Shown piece by piece: positions 59,444 through 64,000 of a DNA stretch of 64,000 bases. Positions within the stretch are counted from its first letter, which is position 1. Every line of letters starts with the position of its first letter. Both the position numbers and the translations under genes were made by a program. The notes beneath the pieces were generated by a model. The model was not told where the DNA came from. It did not search any database and saw nothing but the letters and a program-made list of their open reading frames with translations. The DNA lies in assembly GCF_007860105.1 (NCBI RefSeq), contig NZ_SJPU01000001.1, positions 186,001 through 250,000 on the forward strand, written 5' to 3'. Source of the stretch: Allorhodopirellula heiligendammensis (GTDB lineage: Bacteria; Planctomycetota; Planctomycetia; Pirellulales; Pirellulaceae).

Positions 59444-61185
59444 GAACACTGCCCGTGCTGCTGAAATACGTCCACTTGAGAAAACACCAGGCATTCCCGC
59501 GATGGCTCTGCGTGGCAGGCATGCTCGCGCTGGCATCGGTGAGCTCGGCTGCGGACGTCGTCGTCGTGTGTGCGGATAGCTTTCGAGAATCGCTCGAACC
59601 CTGGTGTCAGCTTCGCCGCGCCGAGGGCTTGAAACTCGCATTCTGTCGTCCCTCTCTTACCGCAGAAGAAACATCGACGCGAGTTCGCGAGGCCGCTGAT
59701 CCATCGACGCGGTACGTCGTTCTCGTTGGTGACGCGCCAGACTATTCCCCTCGCGCGCAAAACTCTGCACTCAACCAAGGAATCTCGCACAACCAAGCAA
59801 CAGCGGTCGACTCCGACCGTGTCACACGCATTCCAGCCTTCTATCTGCCGGCGAAAGTAACCGCCGCGTTTGGCTCGACGCCGACGTACCCTGCGGATCT
59901 GCCCTACGGTGATTTGGACGGTGACGGTATCACGGACGCGGCGGTGGGTCGCCTGCCCGTCGTTACGCCCGATCAATTAGCAGATTTGGTGCATCGTCTC
60001 TTGGCCTACGAATTGTCGCAAGACTTTGGTGTGTGGCGACGTAGCTTCCAACTCACTGCGGGCGTTGGCGGATTTGGGATGTTGATCGACGGCGCGATTG
60101 AGTCGGTGACCCGATCCGTTCTCACAAGCGTACTGCCGGCTGACGCGAAGCCACAAATCGCCTATGCCAGTCCCGGTCATGCATTCTGTCCGCCGGAGGA
60201 GTCGTTTAGCACTGCGGTGCTCGGACGGTACCGCAACGGATCGAGGTTCTGGGTGTATGCTGGGCATGGCAGCGTTGACCAACTGAATTTTCTTTCCCGA
60301 TCGCAGCAGGATGCGGCAGCCCTCTCCGAGTCGGCCCTGACGCAACGAACGACTGATGGACAGTGGCGGGTGGAATCGCTGCTTGATAATCAAACCGTCA
60401 CCCGTTTAGTAGCACCTCCCGGTCGGGCTCCCATCGCGATCTTGTTGGCGTGCTACGCCGGAGCGTATGACGCCCCTGGCGACTGCCTATCCGAACGGAT
60501 GCTGCTAACCCCCGGTGGTCCGGTCTCCGTAATCGCCGCGAGCCGCTTAACGATGCCTTACGGCAATGCCCGATTCGGACTCGGGTTGCTCGAATCCGCC
60601 TACCACGATGTCGATGCTGCCGACGCCCCTGAGCGATTGGGGGACGCGATGCGAGCAGCCGTTCGTAATTTGCAGATTCAACGACCAGGCTCGACGACGC
60701 AGATGATGGTCGATGGTCTGGCCACCCTGATCTCTCCGGCCGCTGATCAGTTGGCCGACGAGCGCAGCGAGCACGCGGGTTTGTATCAGCTTTTCGGTGA
60801 TCCTACACTCAATCTTCAGTCGCCTCAGCAGTTGTCAGTGACCGTGAACGCGGCCGAAACAAGCGACCAGTCATCGGAGGCGGCAGTAGTCCCTAGCCAC
60901 ACAGTCTGTGTGAACGTGACCAGTCCAATTGCGGGCAGACTCACCGTCTGTGTTGATCGCCCATTAACGGCGGTATCCGCCCCGACCGTTGGGCTCCCAG
61001 ACAATGCGGCAGACGACCCGCACGGCTGTACCCTCGGCTACGTGACGATTCCTATTGAAGGTAACGTCGCCGGCATAACGACAATTCCTCTCCCAGAAGA
61101 CTGGAGCGGCCCAGTCGTCATTCGTGGATTCGTGCAAGGACGCGAAGGCTGGGCCAGCGGTTCGGCGAGGACCGTGGTGGACTAG
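59440..61185 (+). CDS. Gingipain-like cysteine peptidase (family C25)
   Basis: A 581-residue secreted peptidase related to gingipains. A basic stretch and hydrophobic core (about 20-38, ending SSAA) look like a signal peptide. The C25 catalytic domain follows: 'YVVLVGDAP', 'PYGDLDGDGITDAAVGRLP' (Ca-binding-like, about 155-173), catalytic His276 in 'FWVYAGHGSVD' and Cys338 in 'ILLACYAGAYD', then 'YQLFGDPTLNLQ', the usual domain end, and an Ig-like C-terminal part of about 110 residues. No type IX secretion C-terminal signal is obvious. The start is GTG 59440. It ends 22 bp from the dehydrogenase gene on the other strand. Confidence 0.86.
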   Translation: MRTLPVLLKYVHLRKHQAFPRWLCVAGMLALASVSSAADVVVVCADSFRESLEPWCQLRRAEGLKLAFCRPSLTAEETSTRVREAADPSTRYVVLVGDAPDYSPRAQNSALNQGISHNQATAVDSDRVTRIPAFYLPAKVTAAFGSTPTYPADLPYGDLDGDGITDAAVGRLPVVTPDQLADLVHRLLAYELSQDFGVWRRSFQLTAGVGGFGMLIDGAIESVTRSVLTSVLPADAKPQIAYASPGHAFCPPEESFSTAVLGRYRNGSRFWVYAGHGSVDQLNFLSRSQQDAAALSESALTQRTTDGQWRVESLLDNQTVTRLVAPPGRAPIAILLACYAGAYDAPGDCLSERMLLTPGGPVSVIAASRLTMPYGNARFGLGLLESAYHDVDAADAPERLGDAMRAAVRNLQIQRPGSTTQMMVDGLATLISPAADQLADERSEHAGLYQLFGDPTLNLQSPQQLSVTVNAAETSDQSSEAAVVPSHTVCVNVTSPIAGRLTVCVDRPLTAVSAPTVGLPDNAADDPHGCTLGYVTIPIEGNVAGITTIPLPEDWSGPVVIRGFVQGREGWASGSARTVVD

Positions 61186-61207
61186 CTGGAATCAGCGGGG
61201 TTGCCCC

Positions 61208-62449
61208 TCACGCCAATCCAGCCAACTCAGTCGCCCGTTTGACGCGTGAAATGCCGATCATGTACGCGGCGGTTCGCAACGAAACCTCGTGCTGCGCGGC
61301 CATCTGCCACACTGACTCGAAGGCATCGTTCATTGTCCGATCGAGTTCTTGACGGACGCGATCGAGCGACCAGCGGTAGTGCTGGCGATTTTGAACCCAT
61401 TCGAAATAACTCACGGTGACCCCGCCCGCATTTGCCAAAATGTCTGGCAAAACGGTCACACCGCGTTCATTGAGAATTTTGTCGGCATCGGGATGTGTGG
61501 GACCGTTGGCCGCCTCAATGATGACCTTGGCGGTGATCGCCTCCACGTTTTCTGCGGTGATCACTCCACCGAGAGCCGCTGGAATTAAAACGTCCACATG
61601 TTCAAGCTTCAGCAACGCGTCCAGCGGCAAATGCTCGGCATCTTCGAATCCTTCAAGCAGGCCCTTGGGATGTGCCAACTTGTGCCTGAGCAACTTGGGA
61701 ATATTCAATCCATCAGCATTGTAATACGTCCCCGTGATATCGGACACCGCCACAATCGGGAACTGTCCTTCATGCAAGAACTTAGCCGCGTGGGATCCTA
61801 CATTGCCAAATCCCTGGATCGCAACTTTCGATTGGTCCGCCGACATGCCGAGTCGCTTAACAAGTTTCTGCGTCAGTGTCCCGACACCTCGCCCTGTTGC
61901 TTCCTCACGCCCCCTGGCACCGTATTCCTCAACTGGTTTGCCAGTGATCACCGCTGGGTTGAAACCGTGGTATTTTTCCCATTGGTTGCGAAACCAACTC
62001 ATCACCTGGTGGTCGGTTCCCATATCTGGGGCGGGGATGTCGGTATCGGGACCGACGATATCGTGGATTTGATCGACGAACGCACGCGTCAGTCGCTCAA
62101 TTTCGCTTTTAGATAATTTCGCTGGATCCACGCCAATGCCGCCTTTCGCGCCACCATAGGGCAGATCCACAACAGCCGTTTTCCATGTCATCAAACTCGC
62201 CAGCGCACGCGATTCGTCCAAATCGACTTCGTGGTGATACCGCAGACCGCCTTTCATGGGACCGCGGGCATGATCGTGCTGAACTCGGAAGCCCACGAAG
62301 TTCGCCAGGTGCCCGTCATCTCGGCGGATTGTCACCTGGACCTGAATCTCGCGGTCGGGCATCAGCAATGCTTCACGCAGTTCCTCACTAATATCGAGCT
62401 GGTCAGCGGCCTGGTTGAAAAAGTGACGCGTCGCTTCGAAGGCTTTCAT
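61208..62449 (-). CDS. Glu/Leu/Phe/Val dehydrogenase, probable glutamate dehydrogenase
   Basis: A 413-residue amino-acid dehydrogenase, most likely the glutamate dehydrogenase linking 2-oxoglutarate, ammonia and glutamate. The substrate region has 'GPMKGGLRYH' and the catalytic-lysine motif 'PYGGAKGGI' (Lys102), followed by 'IPAPDMGTD'; the nucleotide domain has 'VAIQGFGNVGSHAAKFL'. The length is normal for the hexameric type. I chose ATG 62449 (MKAFEATRHFF), where homologues begin, over the longer frame to 62542. Cofactor preference cannot be read reliably. Cytoplasmic. Confidence 0.92.
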   Translation of the reverse strand: MKAFEATRHFFNQAADQLDISEELREALLMPDREIQVQVTIRRDDGHLANFVGFRVQHDHARGPMKGGLRYHHEVDLDESRALASLMTWKTAVVDLPYGGAKGGIGVDPAKLSKSEIERLTRAFVDQIHDIVGPDTDIPAPDMGTDHQVMSWFRNQWEKYHGFNPAVITGKPVEEYGARGREEATGRGVGTLTQKLVKRLGMSADQSKVAIQGFGNVGSHAAKFLHEGQFPIVAVSDITGTYYNADGLNIPKLLRHKLAHPKGLLEGFEDAEHLPLDALLKLEHVDVLIPAALGGVITAENVEAITAKVIIEAANGPTHPDADKILNERGVTVLPDILANAGGVTVSYFEWVQNRQHYRWSLDRVRQELDRTMNDAFESVWQMAAQHEVSLRTAAYMIGISRVKRATELAGLA

Positions 62450-62608
62450 GATGGGCTTTGCAAAGAAGATATGAATCAATCCAGCGGGATAGCGCCCGCT
62501 GGCTGGGTTTCGTCGACTGTACGCACCCAACAATAACGCCAACCGCCCAGCAATGCATCTACGGCGAGTCCGCCCCGATTCATCCGATGACGTCCGAGGT
62601 ATCCCCTT

Positions 62609-62633
62609 ACGCTCAGGCGATTCGCCTGAGCGT
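62609..62633. terminator. Perfect 11-bp hairpin after the Nudix gene
   Basis: ACGCTCAGGCG and CGCCTGAGCGT pair perfectly around a 3-nt ATT loop, starting 3 bp beyond the Nudix stop. There is no T-run on either strand, so it may be a weak or Rho-assisted terminator or an mRNA 3' end stabiliser. Confidence 0.5.
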
Positions 62634-62635
62634 CG

Positions 62636-63148
62636 CTAATAACCCAGCAGGAAATACTGTAGCCCGACGAGTGTCTTGGAGTCGCGGATGTGCCGGCCTC
62701 GCACCAGCCGCTCCACTTCGTCGCGTTCGACAACGCGGGTCACAATTCGCTCCGTCGCCTCGAGTTGCTGCTCGCCAGCGGTGAGATCCCGGGCGACGAC
62801 CATGTGCATCAGCTCGTTACCAAGCCCCGGAGCGGAGTAAAACTCACACACCACCTCCAACTCATTGGCGTGGTAGCCTGTCTCTTCGACGAGTTCCCGG
62901 GCCGCCGTCTCCAGCGGCGGCTCTCCCGGATCACGTGTCCCGGCCGGCAATTCCAACAGCGTCTCGCCGACCCCAGTGCGTTCATTCTCGATCATTACAA
63001 TCGTGTTGGCATCGAGCAGGGGCAGCAGCACGACTGCCCCCGGATGCCGCACGTAGGCCCGTCGATGCGTCTGGCCGTCCCGAGATGGCAAGTCCATTTC
63101 CACCACGTCGAACCGAGCGGTATGCAGCAATAAGGTGAAGTCAGGCAC
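62636..63148 (-). CDS. Nudix hydrolase, ADP-ribose pyrophosphatase type
   Basis: A 170-residue Nudix enzyme. The Nudix box is perfect: Gly70, five residues, Glu76, seven residues, then RELVEETGY (84-92), which binds divalent metal and cleaves nucleoside diphosphates linked to another moiety. The flanking 'AVVLLPLLDANTIVMIENER' and 'YSAPGLGNELMHMVVA' resemble ADP-ribose pyrophosphatases, so ADP-ribose or a related sugar nucleotide is the likely substrate. The gene lies between gdh-like and feoA and shows no clear operon link. Confidence 0.9.
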   Translation of the reverse strand: MPDFTLLLHTARFDVVEMDLPSRDGQTHRRAYVRHPGAVVLLPLLDANTIVMIENERTGVGETLLELPAGTRDPGEPPLETAARELVEETGYHANELEVVCEFYSAPGLGNELMHMVVARDLTAGEQQLEATERIVTRVVERDEVERLVRGRHIRDSKTLVGLQYFLLGY

Positions 63149-63501
63149 GGCGGTCAGCCTTTATGAAGGGCGTTGGATAATTTGAGATCAAAACAGGCCC
63201 AGGATGCCGAAGAGAAGTGGTAGAAACGAACGCACACATTATCGCATCACGACAGCCTTCACAGCCTGCAGAAGTTTCGAACGCCATCGGCTCTCTGAGC
63301 AGCCATTTAGTTCAACGAGAAAAATCAAAAAAACGACCTTTCCCTGCTCAACCCACTAGGCTGCCGACAGCCAATCGCCTACACTGACCTAAACGAGAAT
63401 CATTCTCAACTAGCGAGTCCTGCAGTTGACGGCACCGTCCGATTGGACCGTGTCGGCTCTGGGACCACGCTCCCGCCTCGATTCCAACCTCAGCGCAGCC
63501 C
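63149..63501. other. Divergent intergenic region, feo promoter side
   Basis: About 350 bp between the Nudix start and feoA. Apart from the Fur-box-like palindrome at 63395-63407, I see no gene and no unambiguous promoter hexamers. Confidence 0.5.
63395..63407. promoter_or_regulatory. Fur-box-like operator upstream of feoA
   Basis: GAGAAT-C-ATTCTC is a perfect 6-1-6 palindrome and matches the core of the Fur consensus (GATAATGATAATCATTATC family). It is 95 bp before the feoA ATG, a suitable place for iron-dependent repression by Fur. Confidence 0.75.
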
Positions 63502-63729
63502 ATGTTCAGCGAAGTCAGTCTAGAACATTTCATCGGCACCAGTGGCGAAATTGCTCGACTGGATCTTCCCGAAGCCTGTGCGATTCGGTTGAAGGCGCTT
63601 GGTCTGTTTGCCGGTCAGCATGTGCAATTGTCACGTGGCGGCAATCCAATGATCGTCAAAGCTGCGGGCGGCAAGATCGCCGTGGCCGGGGAGATCGCTC
63701 GAGGTATCTACATGCGAGTAGCCTCCTGA
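63502..63729 (+). CDS. feoA: Ferrous iron transport protein A
   Basis: A 75-residue SH3-like FeoA protein, the small cytoplasmic partner of the FeoB ferrous-iron transporter. It has the family pattern 'ARLDLPEACAIRLKALGLFAGQHVQL' in outline, then 'GNPMIVKAAGGKIAVAGEIA'. Length is typical. Its TGA overlaps the feoB ATG (TGATG), so the two are translationally coupled, and the Fur-box palindrome upstream predicts iron regulation. Confidence 0.92.
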   Translation: MFSEVSLEHFIGTSGEIARLDLPEACAIRLKALGLFAGQHVQLSRGGNPMIVKAAGGKIAVAGEIARGIYMRVAS

Positions 63730-64000
63730 TGAGTACGTCGGTCGAGTCGACCGAACCGCACGCTGGTAATACGTCGACAGAAAAGAAATCGGGCTCGCCT
63801 GTCGTCGCGATGTTGGGGAATCCCAATGTTGGCAAGACGTCGATGTTCAATCGACTGACGAATCTGCTTGCCAAAACGTCAAACTTCCCCGGGACGACGA
63901 TCGATCGGCGGATCGGTCGAGTTGAACTGGATGCCGGCAAATCGATCACCCTCGTCGACTTGCCCGGCATGTATTCATTCGAACCTTCGTCGCCGGAGGA
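63729..64000 (+). CDS. feoB: Ferrous iron transporter B, N-terminal part (cut by window edge)
   Basis: The first 90 residues of FeoB, the inner-membrane ferrous-iron transporter with an N-terminal G domain. After a Ser/Thr-rich leader of about 25 residues the G1 motif 'GNPNVGKTSMFNRLT', the G2 region 'NFPGTTIDRRIG' and G3 'DLPGMYSFEP' are clear. The membrane part lies beyond 64000. It is the second gene of the feoAB operon. Confidence 0.95.
   Translation, partial: MSTSVESTEPHAGNTSTEKKSGSPVVAMLGNPNVGKTSMFNRLTNLLAKTSNFPGTTIDRRIGRVELDAGKSITLVDLPGMYSFEPSSPE

Noticed and set aside
1-64000. CRISPR arrays, insertion sequences, rRNA or tRNA genes, prophage
   Set aside because: I saw no regular short repeats with spacers, no transposase, no rRNA sequence, and no clear tRNA cloverleaf; a tRNA scan would be needed to exclude the last.

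Overview
The window looks like chromosomal DNA from a planctomycete, most likely the Pirellulaceae (Rhodopirellula-like). The evidence is two giant secreted proteins with the planctomycete LEPR-XLL type N-terminus, three formylglycine-dependent sulfatases, LpxK (an LPS-bearing Gram-negative-type envelope), a SET-domain protein, loose operons, and frequent GTG/TTG starts with weak Shine-Dalgarno sites. This is inference from gene content; no rRNA is present to confirm it.

Layout. Positions 1-40880 (nearly two thirds of the window) are two tandem minus-strand giant genes. The first (21150-40880, 6576 aa) is complete and ends in a dockerin-like pair plus a low-complexity tail. The second (1-21040, at least 7013 aa) starts 110 bp after it and runs off the left edge. 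They are paralogues with the same module order: LEPR-XLL start, a metzincin-like domain whose zinc-binding residues are all lost, PPC-like domains, parallel beta-helix blocks, a recurring 'DG...FEF' module, a GEVED domain and cadherin/Ig-like repeats. A strong intrinsic terminator separates them.

Positions 41722-49378 are housekeeping and envelope genes: rpmB-gatC (minus); a STAS protein, a soluble histidine kinase and a MoxR ATPase (plus); a MaoC-like hydratase overlapping lpxK (plus); a C39-like membrane protease (minus); and a PAP2 phosphatase overlapping a diacylglycerol-kinase-like protein (plus).

Positions 49515-56565 carry two tandem sulfatases and a third sulfatase on the minus strand, flanking the plus-strand tRNA wobble-modification pair mnmE-queF. 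Positions 56766-58474 hold a tight two-gene unit: a SET-domain methyltransferase followed 11 bp later by a cysteine-desulfurase homologue that has lost its PLP lysine and other catalytic residues. After that come ruvX, a gingipain-like C25 peptidase, a Glu/Leu-type dehydrogenase, a Nudix hydrolase, and a Fur-box-preceded feoA-feoB iron uptake operon truncated at the right edge.

The most unusual material is the giant-protein pair and the SET/pseudo-desulfurase unit. The mnmE start (no ATG, GTG or TTG available) also deserves a check.
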